In this document: one piece after another, positions 27,302 through 35,539 of the stretch
Layout of the letters: each line of letters starts with the position of its first letter
How positions within the stretch are numbered: the stretch's first letter is position 1
NCBI GenBank assembly: GCA_024235855.1
Contig: JACKLN010000004.1
Coordinates: 1 to 64,000, forward strand
DNA from: Burkholderiaceae bacterium
GTDB taxonomy: Bacteria > Pseudomonadota > Gammaproteobacteria > Burkholderiales > Burkholderiaceae_C
DNA: 64,000 bases
Direction: 5' to 3'
Program-made: the position numbers and the translations under genes
Notes under the pieces: model-generated
Database searches by the model: none
Told to the model about the DNA's origin: nothing
Seen by the model: the letters and a program-made list of their open reading frames with translations, nothing else

Positions 27302-28203
27302 GCGCCGTGATCGACGACGTCCGCGCCGTCTCGGCGCCGCCGGCACCGGCCCGGCCCGGCGCTGCCGCCGTGCGCGAACGCGGCTGGTGGCATGCGCACC
27401 GCTTCCTGATCCTGCGCCGGCTCAGCCAGCTCGGCATCCTGGCGCTGTTCCTGCTGGGCCCGCTGGCCGGCGTGTGGGTGGTCAAGGGCAACCTCAGTTC
27501 CAGCCTGACGCTGGGCGTGCTGCCGCTGACCGACCCCTTCCTGCTGGCACAGATGCTGGCCGCGCGCCACCTGCCGGAGATGAGCGCCGTCATCGGGGCG
27601 GCCATCGTGCTCGTGTTCTACGGTGTGCTCGCCGGCCGCACGTTCTGCAGCTGGGTCTGCCCGATGAACATCGTCACCGACGCCGCGGCCTGGCTGCGCC
27701 ACCGGTTCAACCTGGGCGCCGGCCGGGCACCGAAGGCGTCGTTGCGGCATTGGCTGCTGGGCGCCGTGCTGGTGGTGGCCGCGGTCACCGGCAGCATGGC
27801 CTGGGAGACCATCAACCCGGTCTCGATGGCGCAGCGCGCCGTGATCTTCGGCGGCAGCTTCGCCTGGGGCATCGTGGCCGCCGTCTTCCTCTTCGACCTG
27901 CTGGTCGCCAAGCACGGCTGGTGCGGTCATGTCTGCCCCGTGGGCGCCAGCTACGCGCTCATCGGCAGCAAGCCGCTGCTGCGCGTGGCGGCCACGCATT
28001 CGGCGCGCTGCGACGACTGCGGCGACTGCTACGCCGTCTGCCCCGAACCCCAGGTCATCGTGATGCCCCTGAAGGGCAAGGCCGGCCACGGCCCCGTGGT
28101 CAGCGACCGTGAATGCACCGCCTGCGGCCGCTGCATCGACGTCTGCGCGCCCGACGTCTTCCGTTTCACCCACCGCTTCGACACCCGAAGGGACCCGACA
28201 TGA
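27298..28203 (+). CDS. napH: Membrane-bound ferredoxin-type quinol dehydrogenase
   Basis: A 301-residue inner-membrane protein with four hydrophobic helices. It has the paired cysteine motifs of the NapH/NosR family (CSWVCPMNIVTD and CGHVCPVGASYAL) on the cytoplasmic face and two [4Fe-4S] motifs at the C-terminus (CDDCGDCYAVCPEP and CTACGRCIDVCAPDVF). It starts at an ATG overlapping the napG stop and in turn overlaps napB by four bases. NapG is its partner. Confidence 0.95.
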   Translation: MSAVIDDVRAVSAPPAPARPGAAAVRERGWWHAHRFLILRRLSQLGILALFLLGPLAGVWVVKGNLSSSLTLGVLPLTDPFLLAQMLAARHLPEMSAVIGAAIVLVFYGVLAGRTFCSWVCPMNIVTDAAAWLRHRFNLGAGRAPKASLRHWLLGAVLVVAAVTGSMAWETINPVSMAQRAVIFGGSFAWGIVAAVFLFDLLVAKHGWCGHVCPVGASYALIGSKPLLRVAATHSARCDDCGDCYAVCPEPQVIVMPLKGKAGHGPVVSDRECTACGRCIDVCAPDVFRFTHRFDTRRDPT

Positions 28204-28670
28204 AGCTCCCTACCCTGCTCCTCGACCTCGTCAAGCTCGCCCTGGCCGCGTCCATGCTCGTCATCGGTGCCAGCGTCGTGCAGGCCCAGCCCGAGACCCC
28301 GGTGAAGATCGAGGCCCTGCGCGGCGGCACGCCGCTGGACACCGACAACCCGGCCACCAACTACCGCCAGGAGCGCGACCACCCGGTGGCCGAGCGCGAC
28401 TTCGTGCAGCAGCCGCCGCTGATCCCGCACACCACCAACGGCTACCAGATCACCAAGAACTACAACAAGTGCATGGACTGCCATGCCTGGCAGAAGACCA
28501 AGGAAAGCGGCGCCACCAAGGTCAGCGTCACGCACTTCCGCACCCGCGACGGCGTGGAGATCGACAGCGTGAGCCCGCGCCGCTACTTCTGCACCCAGTG
28601 CCACGTGGCGCAGAGCGACGCCAAGCCGCTGGTGGGCAACAGCTACACCCGGGCCCGCGGCCTGCAGTGA
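28200..28670 (+). CDS. napB: Diheme cytochrome c subunit of periplasmic nitrate reductase
   Basis: A 156-residue small subunit carrying electrons to NapA. It has a signal peptide (cut near VVQAQ) and two heme c motifs, CMDCH (91-95) and CTQCH (131-135). The conserved PPLIPHTTNGYQIT and RRYFCTQCHV segments include the distal histidines. It starts at the ATG overlapping the napH stop. Sixteen bases separate it from napC. Confidence 0.96.
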   Translation: MKLPTLLLDLVKLALAASMLVIGASVVQAQPETPVKIEALRGGTPLDTDNPATNYRQERDHPVAERDFVQQPPLIPHTTNGYQITKNYNKCMDCHAWQKTKESGATKVSVTHFRTRDGVEIDSVSPRRYFCTQCHVAQSDAKPLVGNSYTRARGLQ

Positions 28671-28686
28671 CGGCGGAGACACGAGC

Positions 28687-29301
28687 ATGAGCGAACAACA
28701 ACAACGCGCGCCCTGGTGGAAGCGGCAGTGGAAGCGCCTGATGGCCGCGAGTGGGCTCACGGTGCTGGCCGGTGCCTTCGTGGCCGGCATCGTGTTCTGG
28801 GGCGGCTTCAACACCGCGCTGGAGGTGACCAACACCGAGCAGTTCTGCATCTCCTGCCACGAGATGCGCGACAACGTGTACGTGGAATACCGCAACACGG
28901 TGCACTACCAGAACCGCACCGGCGTGCGCGCCACCTGCCCCGACTGCCACGTCCCGCGCGAGTGGGGCTACAAGATGATCCGCAAGATCCAGGCGAGCAA
29001 CGAGCTGCTGCACAAGGTGCTGGGCACCATCGACACGCCGGAGAAGTTCAACGCCAAGCGCGGCGTGCTGGCCCAGCACGAGTGGGACCGCATGAAGGCC
29101 AACGACAGCCGCGAGTGCCGCAACTGCCACAACTACACGTCCATGGACTACGCGGAGCAGAACAGCCGCTCTGCGGCCCGCCACCAGGTGGCCTTCGGCA
29201 AGGGGGACACCTGCATCGACTGCCACAAGGGCATCGCACACACGCTGCCGCCGATCGAGCAGCACATCGGCGCGCCCAAGGTGGCCGCGGCCACGAAGTA
29301 G
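28687..29301 (+). CDS. napC: Tetraheme quinol-oxidising cytochrome c (NapC/NirT family)
   Basis: A 204-residue membrane-anchored cytochrome that takes electrons from quinol to NapB/NapA. The N-terminal anchor is about residues 20-40. Four heme motifs are CISCH (54-58), CPDCH (84-88), CRNCH (144-148) and CIDCH (176-180). Length and spacing are standard. It is the last gene of napDAGHBC and converges with napF eight bases later. It could also serve the nirS nitrite reductase. Confidence 0.96.
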   Translation: MSEQQQRAPWWKRQWKRLMAASGLTVLAGAFVAGIVFWGGFNTALEVTNTEQFCISCHEMRDNVYVEYRNTVHYQNRTGVRATCPDCHVPREWGYKMIRKIQASNELLHKVLGTIDTPEKFNAKRGVLAQHEWDRMKANDSRECRNCHNYTSMDYAEQNSRSAARHQVAFGKGDTCIDCHKGIAHTLPPIEQHIGAPKVAAATK

Positions 29302-29309
29302 TCGGCCGC

Positions 29310-29789
29310 TCAGGCCGTCGGCGGCACGCCGATCGCCTGCACCGGGCAAGCGCCGACGCAGGCGCCGCAGCCGGTGCAAGCGGCAGCGTCCAGCACCGGC
29401 ACCGGCACGCCGCCGCGCCGCGGCGGAAAGCGCAGCGCGCGCGCCTCGCAGGCGTCGCCGCAGACGCGGCAGTCCACCTGGCGCCGGGCCAGGCACTGGT
29501 CGCCAACGGCAGCCACGGCGGCCATCGCGGGCTCGACACGCCTGTCCAACGCATGCGGCTTGCACGCATCCACACAGGCACCGCAGAAGGTGCAGCCGCG
29601 CTGGCGAACATCCAGCGCCGGAAAGCCGCCGTCGGCAACGACGACGATGCCCTCAGGGCAGGCGCGCTGACAATCGCCACATCGCGTGCAGACATCGGTG
29701 AAGGCCTCGTCGGGCCGCCGTGCCCACGGCGGGCGCAGGGCCGGCGCGCGGCGGCCACGAAACAGGCTGCGGCGGTTCAGATCGACCAT
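29310..29789 (-). CDS. napF: Ferredoxin-type NapF protein, inverted relative to the nap operon
   Basis: A 159-residue cytosolic iron-sulfur protein thought to help insert clusters into NapA. It starts at ATG 29789 with MVDLNRRSLFRGRR, the usual NapF opening. Cysteine groups CTRCGDCQRAC, CTFCGACVDAC and CTGCGACVGAC give three [4Fe-4S] clusters, and CRVCGDAC adds more. In E. coli napF is the first gene of the operon. Here it is on the opposite strand at the 3' end of the operon, with a promoter that must fall within or beyond the 29-base gap to mobB. Confidence 0.93.
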   Translation of the reverse strand: MVDLNRRSLFRGRRAPALRPPWARRPDEAFTDVCTRCGDCQRACPEGIVVVADGGFPALDVRQRGCTFCGACVDACKPHALDRRVEPAMAAVAAVGDQCLARRQVDCRVCGDACEARALRFPPRRGGVPVPVLDAAACTGCGACVGACPVQAIGVPPTA

Positions 29790-29818
29790 CCACCCATTGT
29801 GGGCGAGGACACACAACG

Positions 29819-30325
29819 ATGAGGGTATTCGGCATCGCCGGCCGTTCCGGCATGGGCAAGACCACGTTGCTGGAGCGGCTGGTGTCGCACTACGTGCAGC
29901 GCGGGCTGCGCATCTCGCTGATCAAGCACAGCCACAAGGCCATCGAGATCGACCGCCCGGGCAAGGACAGCTACCGCCTGCGCGAGGCCGGCTGCCAGGA
30001 GGTGCTGCTGATGGGCCAGGGCCGCTGGGCGCTGATGCACGAGCTGCGTGGCGACGACGAGCCCCCACTGGACTACCTGCTCAGCCGCCTGCAGGCCTGC
30101 GACCTGGCGCTGGTGGAAGGCTTCAAGGCCGGCGACTTCCCGAAGCTGGAGGTCTGGCGTGCGGCCGTGGGCCAGCCGATGCTGTGGCCGCAGTGGCCGG
30201 GCATCGTCGCGGTGGCCAGCGATACCCCGGCGCCGGCGGGACACGCCGGCTGTCCGTGGCTGGATCTGGCAGACACGCCGGCGCTGGCGGATCTGTGCTG
30301 GGCTCAGGCGGCCATCGTGGGCTGA
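29819..30325 (+). CDS. mobB: Molybdopterin-guanine dinucleotide biosynthesis protein B
   Basis: A 168-residue GTP-binding helper of MobA in making the bis-MGD cofactor that NapA needs. The P-loop is GRSGMGKTT (residues 8-16). SLIKHSHKAIEIDRPGKDSYRLREAG and LALVEGFKAGDFPKLEVWR are typical MobB motifs. It starts at ATG 29819, 29 bases from the divergent napF start, so the two share an unusually small control region. Physical linkage to nap fits its role. Confidence 0.93.
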   Translation: MRVFGIAGRSGMGKTTLLERLVSHYVQRGLRISLIKHSHKAIEIDRPGKDSYRLREAGCQEVLLMGQGRWALMHELRGDDEPPLDYLLSRLQACDLALVEGFKAGDFPKLEVWRAAVGQPMLWPQWPGIVAVASDTPAPAGHAGCPWLDLADTPALADLCWAQAAIVG

Positions 30326-30417
30326 CGGCGTGACCCGCCGTGCGCGAACCGGCGCGCCCGCGTCACGGCCAGCGGCGTCGGCCGCGGGAATACCCGAGTG
30401 TCCTGAGTGTCGGCGCA

Positions 30418-30432
30418 GCTGACAACGTCAGC
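30418..30432. repeat. 15-base palindrome in the gap after mobB
   Basis: GCTGAC-AAC-GTCAGC has perfect six-base arms. It sits in a 233-base non-coding stretch (30326-30558) between mobB and a secreted-protein gene. The stretch also has two copies of GTCGGCGCA and a relatively AT-rich patch near 30490-30515 that could be the promoter. It could be an operator or part of a terminator. Confidence 0.4.
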
Positions 30433-30513
30433 GGTCGATGTCGGCGCACCGGCGCCAAGTGCTTGTTTTCGGCGACAACAGCGCGGATGGCGTATATGTT
30501 GCTTCAAATGTAT

Positions 30514-30540
30514 TTGCGATGGGCGCTTGGCCCGTCGCAA
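30514..30540 (+). promoter_or_regulatory. Strong hairpin in the leader of the secreted-protein gene
   Basis: Arms TTGCGATGGGC and GCCCGTCGCAA pair over 11 positions with one G-U pair and a five-base loop. It ends 18 bases before the ATG at 30559, just ahead of the AAGGAGA ribosome binding site. No T-run follows, so it looks more like a leader structure affecting translation or mRNA stability than a terminator. Confidence 0.45.
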
Positions 30541-30558
30541 GGACACAAGGAGACAAGT

Positions 30559-31224
30559 ATGAGACTTCAACACCTCGGTCGCGCAGCGGCCGCCGGGCTG
30601 CTGGCGGCCCTGTCGAGTGCCTTGCTGATCCTGCCGGCGCACGCGCGCGTCTCGCTGGACGACCTGCAGGCTCAGATCAATGCGCTGGAGGCGCGAACGT
30701 CCCAGCTCGAGGCCATGCGCAACCAGCAGTGCCCGACCGGGCTGTTCATGCGCGGCATCGATGCCGCGGGCGCCATCATCTGCGCCAACCCGCCCGGTCC
30801 GCCGGTGGTCTACAGCGCCAGCTTCACCCAGAGTCAACCGGCACCGGCCTCCGCCGTCGACAACTGGGCCACCTTCCGCGCCTCGCTGACCGGCGCCTTC
30901 GCATCCTTCACGCTGAAGTCCAACCTGGCGCCCGGCGTCAGCTGCAACGATCCCACCGCCGCCACGGCGATCGCACAGGCCATGAACACGGGGGCCCAGG
31001 TGGTCGTGGCCTGCGGGGCAGAGACCTTTCGCACGAGCACGTTCTGCCTCGCCGGCGGCACCGGTGGCATGGAACTGACGAACGCGTCGGGCTTGTGCAA
31101 CTGTGACAACTCGGCCAACGTGGCGACACTGCGCCCGGACATCGGCAATCAGAACTGGGGCGGCGTCGGTGGCGCCACCTGCAGCGCGCCATCCCAGACC
31201 ATCACGCTCGAGTTCCGGCGCTGA
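30559..31224 (+). CDS. Secreted cysteine-containing protein of unknown function
   Basis: A 221-residue protein with a signal peptide (cut near LPAHARV), a short coiled coil (LDDLQAQINALEARTSQLEAM) and a Cys-rich C-terminal beta-type domain rich in Thr, Ala and Asn. It has about eight cysteines, including CNCDNS. The start ATG 30559 follows AAGGAGA, a strong ribosome binding site. I do not recognise the family. It resembles surface or matrix proteins with a stalk plus head. A PEP-CTERM protein gene follows after a hairpin. Confidence 0.7.
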   Translation: MRLQHLGRAAAAGLLAALSSALLILPAHARVSLDDLQAQINALEARTSQLEAMRNQQCPTGLFMRGIDAAGAIICANPPGPPVVYSASFTQSQPAPASAVDNWATFRASLTGAFASFTLKSNLAPGVSCNDPTAATAIAQAMNTGAQVVVACGAETFRTSTFCLAGGTGGMELTNASGLCNCDNSANVATLRPDIGNQNWGGVGGATCSAPSQTITLEFRR

Positions 31225-31245
31225 CCACTCGCTGCCGGAGCGCAT

Positions 31246-31267
31246 GCCCGGTCGGCCACGACCGGGC
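31246..31267 (+). terminator. Hairpin after the secreted-protein gene
   Basis: GCCCGGTCG and CGACCGGGC form a perfect nine-base stem around a GCCA loop, 22 bases after the stop codon. No T-run follows, so intrinsic termination is uncertain. Flanking GCGCATGCCCG occurs twice in this gap. Confidence 0.5.
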
Positions 31268-31327
31268 CGCGTCCGCGATGTCACCAAGTCACCCCGGGCG
31301 CATGCCCGACGTCATCAGGACCTGACC

Positions 31328-32017
31328 ATGCACACACGCTTGCGTCCTCTGGCTGCCCTCGCCCTGGCAGCCAGCCTCCCGGCAGGTGCTCTGGCCGCCC
31401 CCACCGTCTACACCGACCCATCGGCCTTCATGGCCCAGACCTGGGCCGCAGGTTCGCCCAGCACCGTCGGCTTCGACGCCGCCGCCGACGGCACCGCCAT
31501 CGGCGACGGCGGCAGTTTCGACGGGCTGACCTTCCACTACAGCACGCTGGCCAGCTTCGGCGTGACGCTGAACGTCGTCACCGACAGTGTCAACGTCTCG
31601 GCCGGCAACGTGCTGGGCACCGACGACGGCGGCCTGCTGCAGGACGGCGACGAGTTCGACCTCGACTTCGGCGCCAGCAACGCCATCGGCATGTACTTCA
31701 TCACCGAGTCGTTCGGCGGCATGTTCGACGGCGACATCACGCTGAGCGCTGGTGGCGCCACGGCCGAGCTGCTCACGGCCGACCTGATCACCACGATCGA
31801 CAACCTGTACGAGGTCTACTTCCTCGGCATCGTCGACACGGCGGCGACGTTCACCTCGGCCAGCGTGGGCAACATCGGCGGGGGCTTCTTCACCTACACG
31901 GTGGACGACATCACCACCGGCCGGACGACGACGGCGAACAACGCCGTGCCGCTGCCGGGCACGTTGGCGCTGGTGATGGCCGGTCTGGTGGCCTGGCTGC
32001 CGACGCGACGGCGCTGA
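31328..32017 (+). CDS. PEP-CTERM-like sorted exported protein
   Basis: A 229-residue exported protein with signal peptide (ending PAGALAAP). The body is rich in Gly, Asp and Thr and contains many short beta-type segments. The C-terminus, VPLPGTLALVMAGLVAWLPTRRR, has the three-part layout of PEP-CTERM signals (VPxPGT, hydrophobic helix, arginine cluster) recognised by an exosortase and usually linked to exopolysaccharide. The motif is VPLP rather than VPEP. No exosortase gene is in the window. Confidence 0.8.
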   Translation: MHTRLRPLAALALAASLPAGALAAPTVYTDPSAFMAQTWAAGSPSTVGFDAAADGTAIGDGGSFDGLTFHYSTLASFGVTLNVVTDSVNVSAGNVLGTDDGGLLQDGDEFDLDFGASNAIGMYFITESFGGMFDGDITLSAGGATAELLTADLITTIDNLYEVYFLGIVDTAATFTSASVGNIGGGFFTYTVDDITTGRTTTANNAVPLPGTLALVMAGLVAWLPTRRR

Positions 32018-32032
32018 CCGCAGCGCGCTGGC

Positions 32033-32758
32033 TCAGCCCTTGGGGCCCAGCAGGTCGATCTCCCACTGGATGTAATCGCTGCGGTAGACCAGGTCGCAGA
32101 CGTAGATCACCGTGCCCTCGGCGTCGCACACCACGCGGCGCACCTCGGCCACCGGCGCGCCTTCCGAGATGCCCAGGGCCTGCGCGGCCATCGGGCCGGC
32201 GGCGCTGACGGTCAGCGTCTGCGTGGCCTTGGCGATCTGCCCGCCGGCCAGGTCCAGCAGCGGCGGGATGATCAGCTCGCGGCGGAAGCGCTGCGGCGCC
32301 AGGCGGAAGATGCGCTCGTCGAGCCACAGCGCGATGACGGAGTTGGGCTGCTGCTGGCGCACGTGCACGCGCCGGATGTAGTGGTAGGCCGGCGCAGGCC
32401 GGCCTTCGCCGGCACCGAGCACCGGCATCGCCGTGCCCTCCTCCAGCAACTTGAGCTTCGGCGGCCGCGTGCGATACACCTCGCCCAGCCCGGCCAGCGA
32501 GGTCTCGATGCGCACGCGCGGATGCACCGGCGGGCGCGCCATCACGTGCGTGCCGCGCCCCCGCTGCGACTGCACCAGGCCCTCCTGCGACAGCAGTTGC
32601 ACCGCCTGCCTTACGGTGATCAAGCCCACCTTGAATTCGGCCGCCAGCGCGTCGAACGACGGGATCTGGCTGCCGACATCCCACAGGCCCTTGGCGATGC
32701 GCTGGCGGATGACGTCGGCGACCTGCCGGTACAGCGGGCTGGATCCTGCCTTGAGCAT
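32033..32758 (-). CDS. GntR-family regulator, HutC/UTRA type
   Basis: A 241-residue repressor with an N-terminal winged helix (SPLYRQVADVIRQRIAKGLW, then LAAEFKVGLITVRQAVQLL) and a C-terminal UTRA effector domain (from about residue 95). The start is ATG 32758. It is divergent from the tctC-sulfatase-dctP set, and a perfect palindrome lies in the 169-base gap. It probably senses a substrate or product of that set. Confidence 0.9.
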   Translation of the reverse strand: MLKAGSSPLYRQVADVIRQRIAKGLWDVGSQIPSFDALAAEFKVGLITVRQAVQLLSQEGLVQSQRGRGTHVMARPPVHPRVRIETSLAGLGEVYRTRPPKLKLLEEGTAMPVLGAGEGRPAPAYHYIRRVHVRQQQPNSVIALWLDERIFRLAPQRFRRELIIPPLLDLAGGQIAKATQTLTVSAAGPMAAQALGISEGAPVAEVRRVVCDAEGTVIYVCDLVYRSDYIQWEIDLLGPKG

Positions 32759-32854
32759 GGCGTGGGTGCGGGCCGGCGGGCGGCCGTTCGGTCGACGGAC
32801 CACGAGGTTAGCGCACCGGACCGAGGGAAAACCTGCGTGCATGGCCCGATCTAA

Positions 32855-32874
32855 TCTGTCTAATCTTAGACAGA
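32855..32874. promoter_or_regulatory. Perfect palindrome, likely GntR operator
   Basis: TCTGTCTAA and TTAGACAGA are perfect nine-base arms around TC. It lies between the divergent gntR (start 32758) and tctC (start 32928), about 54 bases before the latter. It is unusually AT-rich for this DNA. Its place suits repression of both directions by the adjacent GntR-family protein. Confidence 0.75.
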
Positions 32875-32927
32875 TAGACACACAGCCGCCTGCCCATCCA
32901 GCGCGACGGCACCTCCAGGAGACTTGC

Positions 32928-33917
32928 ATGACCACGAAACGTCGAACCGTCCTCCAGGCCGCCTGCTCCGCCGTCGCGCTCGGATCCTGGGGTCTCGCCG
33001 ACCCGGCCCGCGCCCAGGCCTGGCCCGGAAACCAGATCGTGAAGCTGGTCGTGCCGTTTCCGCCGGCGGGTGTGGTGGACATCATCGGTCGCATGCTGGC
33101 CGATGGCCTGCAGGCTGCCCTGCCCGGCACCGTGGTCGTCGAGAACCGTGTCGGCGCCGGCGGCACGGTGGGCGCGCAGCACGTGGCCGGCGCCGCGTCG
33201 GACGGCCTCACGCTGCTGATGGGCGGCGCCGCCACGCACGCCTTCGCACCGTCGATCTTCAGCCAGCTGCGCTACGACCCGGTGAAGGACTTCGTGGCCG
33301 TGTCCCAGGTGTCCTCGGGCCCGCTGGTGCTGGTGGTCAACGCGTCGTCGCCGATCCAGACCTTCGACGACTTCAAGCGCGTCGCCACCGAAGGCGGCAA
33401 CACGCTGAACTACGCGTCCAACGGCGTGGGCACCTACCCGCACCTGGCCGTCGAGCTGCTCAAGCAACAGACGGGGCTGAAGACCACCCACGTGCCCTAC
33501 AAGGGCGGTGGCCAGGCCACCGTGGCCCTGCTGTCCGGCGAGGTGAACTACTCGCTCAACCACATCCCGGTGGTGCTGTCGCAGATCAAGGCCGGCAAGC
33601 TGCGTGCCCTGGCCACCACCGGCGGCGCGCGCTCACCGCTGTTCCCCGACCTGCCCACGCTGAAGGAGCGGGGCATCGACGTCGTGGCCGAGCCCTGGTT
33701 CGGCGTCTTCGCACCGGCCGGCACGCCCAAGGCCCTGGTCGACAAGCTGGCCGATGCCGTCGCCCGCGCCATGGGCTCGGCGGCCATCCGCGAGAAGCTC
33801 GCGAGCCTGGGCGACCAGGTCACCGTGGCCGGCCCGCGCGAGTTCGCGGCCTTCCAGGCGGCCGAGCTCGACAAGTGGAGCCGGGTCATTCAGGCCGCGG
33901 GCATCACCGCCCGTTGA
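32928..33917 (+). CDS. Bug/TctC-family periplasmic substrate-binding protein
   Basis: A 329-residue extracytoplasmic solute receptor of the tripartite tricarboxylate transport type. The N-terminus has twin arginines (TKRRTVLQAACSA) and a signal ending DPARAQA. Hallmarks include IVKLVVPFPPAG near the mature start, then ENRVGAGGTVGA and THVPYKGGGQA. The start ATG follows AGGAG. The partner membrane proteins TctA and TctB are not nearby, a common situation in Burkholderiales. A perfect palindrome and a GntR gene precede it. Confidence 0.92.
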   Translation: MTTKRRTVLQAACSAVALGSWGLADPARAQAWPGNQIVKLVVPFPPAGVVDIIGRMLADGLQAALPGTVVVENRVGAGGTVGAQHVAGAASDGLTLLMGGAATHAFAPSIFSQLRYDPVKDFVAVSQVSSGPLVLVVNASSPIQTFDDFKRVATEGGNTLNYASNGVGTYPHLAVELLKQQTGLKTTHVPYKGGGQATVALLSGEVNYSLNHIPVVLSQIKAGKLRALATTGGARSPLFPDLPTLKERGIDVVAEPWFGVFAPAGTPKALVDKLADAVARAMGSAAIREKLASLGDQVTVAGPREFAAFQAAELDKWSRVIQAAGITAR

Positions 33918-33969
33918 TCACCCCCTGCCGACCACCGCCACGTTCGCCCTGCCCAGGAGTCTCCCGTCG

Positions 33970-35442
33970 ATGTCCACCGCCGGCCTGCCCAACATCATCC
34001 TGATCATGACCGACCAGCAGCGCGCCGACACCATCGCGGCGATGGGCGCGCACTGGATGCAGACCCCGCACCTGGACCGCCTGGTGCAGGAGGGTACGGC
34101 GTTCGAGCACTGCGTGGTCACCTCGCCGGTGTGCGTGGGCGCGCGCGCCGGCCTGTTCACCGGCAAGTACCCGCACGGCTGCCAGGTGTTCAGCAACTTC
34201 CAGCCCTGGCAGCCGACCTGGGTCTCGTCGCTGGCCAATGCCGGCTACCACTGCATGAGCATCGGCAAGATGCACATCAACCCCTACGACGCGCTGGGCG
34301 GCTTCCACCAGCGGCTGCCGATGGAGAACAAGGACCGGCCGCTGTTCCTCGAGGAGCGCGACCGCGCCTTCTATGACGAATGGGACAAGGCGCTGCGCGC
34401 GCGCAAGCTGGAGAAGCCCACGCGTTACACGCGCTTCCGCGACGACCCCGAAGGCTTCCAGCGGGCGCTCGGCGTCTTCCCCTGGGCGCTCGACGACGAC
34501 ATGCACCCCGACCACTTCATCGGCGACACGGCCTGCTGGTGGATCGGCGACCGCAAGAACACCGACCCGCTGTTCCTGCAGATCGGCTTTCCCGGCCCGC
34601 ACCCGCCGTACGACCCGACGCCGGAGGCGCTGGCCCGCTACGAAGGCGTGGCGATGCCGCCGGCGCTGGAAAGCGTGGGCGGGCCCGAATCCCTGCCCGC
34701 CGCGCAGCAGCGCCTGCGCGAGAACATGTGCCGGATGGAGATCGACTCCATCGCCTGGCGCACCGACGCGACGCCGGTGGAGATCGACAACCTGCGGCGC
34801 CACTACGCGGCCAACGTCACGATGATCGACGAGCAGGTGGGCCGCATCATGGCCGCGCTGGACGCCCGCGGCTACCTGGACAACGCGCTCGTCATCTTCA
34901 CGTCCGACCATGCCGACGCGCTGGGCGACTACGGCCACATCCAGAAGTGGACGATGTACGACACGGTGGTGCAGGTGCCGCTGGTGGTGTGGTCGCGCAA
35001 CCTGCCGGTGCGCCAGCAGAAGCTGCCCGACCTGGTGCAGCTGTTCGACGTCGCGCCCACCATCCTCGAGGCCGCCGGGCTGCCGGTGCCGCCGGACTTC
35101 GAGGCCCGCTCGCTCTGGCCGCGCCTGAAGGACGACCAGGTACCGCCGGTGCGCGACGTGGTCTACAGCGAACTCGCCCGCGACCACATCCAGACCGGCA
35201 GCGAGTTCATCATCATGCGCCGCTGCACGCAGTGGAAGCTGGTGATGTACCTGGACGACGAGTTCGGCGAGCTCTACGACCTGACCGCGGACCCGGGCGA
35301 GACCCGCAACCTCTGGGACGACGACGCGCACCGCGCGCTGCGCGAGCGGCTGCAGCGCGAGACGATGACCTGGTACCTGCGCAGCACGCTGCACGCCGGC
35401 CGCAAGCCCGGCCGCAAGCCGCAGGGCGCGCTGCGGGCCTGA
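33970..35442 (+). CDS. Sulfatase/phosphonate-hydrolase-family enzyme with variant formylglycine motif
   Basis: A 490-residue alkaline-phosphatase-superfamily hydrolase. It opens NIILIMTDQQRADTIAAMG and has HHD-type metal motifs later, for example FTSDHADALGDYGH. The usual formylglycine motif is C-x-P-x-R. Here it is Cys55-Val-Gly-Ala-Arg59 followed by AGLFTGKYP, so the proline is missing. The enzyme has no signal peptide, so it acts in the cytosol. It lies between two solute-binding proteins, suggesting catabolism of a sulfate ester or phosphonate. The substrate is unknown. Confidence 0.85.
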   Translation: MSTAGLPNIILIMTDQQRADTIAAMGAHWMQTPHLDRLVQEGTAFEHCVVTSPVCVGARAGLFTGKYPHGCQVFSNFQPWQPTWVSSLANAGYHCMSIGKMHINPYDALGGFHQRLPMENKDRPLFLEERDRAFYDEWDKALRARKLEKPTRYTRFRDDPEGFQRALGVFPWALDDDMHPDHFIGDTACWWIGDRKNTDPLFLQIGFPGPHPPYDPTPEALARYEGVAMPPALESVGGPESLPAAQQRLRENMCRMEIDSIAWRTDATPVEIDNLRRHYAANVTMIDEQVGRIMAALDARGYLDNALVIFTSDHADALGDYGHIQKWTMYDTVVQVPLVVWSRNLPVRQQKLPDLVQLFDVAPTILEAAGLPVPPDFEARSLWPRLKDDQVPPVRDVVYSELARDHIQTGSEFIIMRRCTQWKLVMYLDDEFGELYDLTADPGETRNLWDDDAHRALRERLQRETMTWYLRSTLHAGRKPGRKPQGALRA

Positions 35443-35539
35443 GCGCGGTCGGACAGGGTTCCCCTGGTGCACGGCAGCACGCGGGTTCCCTAGGATGCGG
35501 CGTGCCGGCGCCCACCGTTGTGCACCGCCAGGAGAACCC

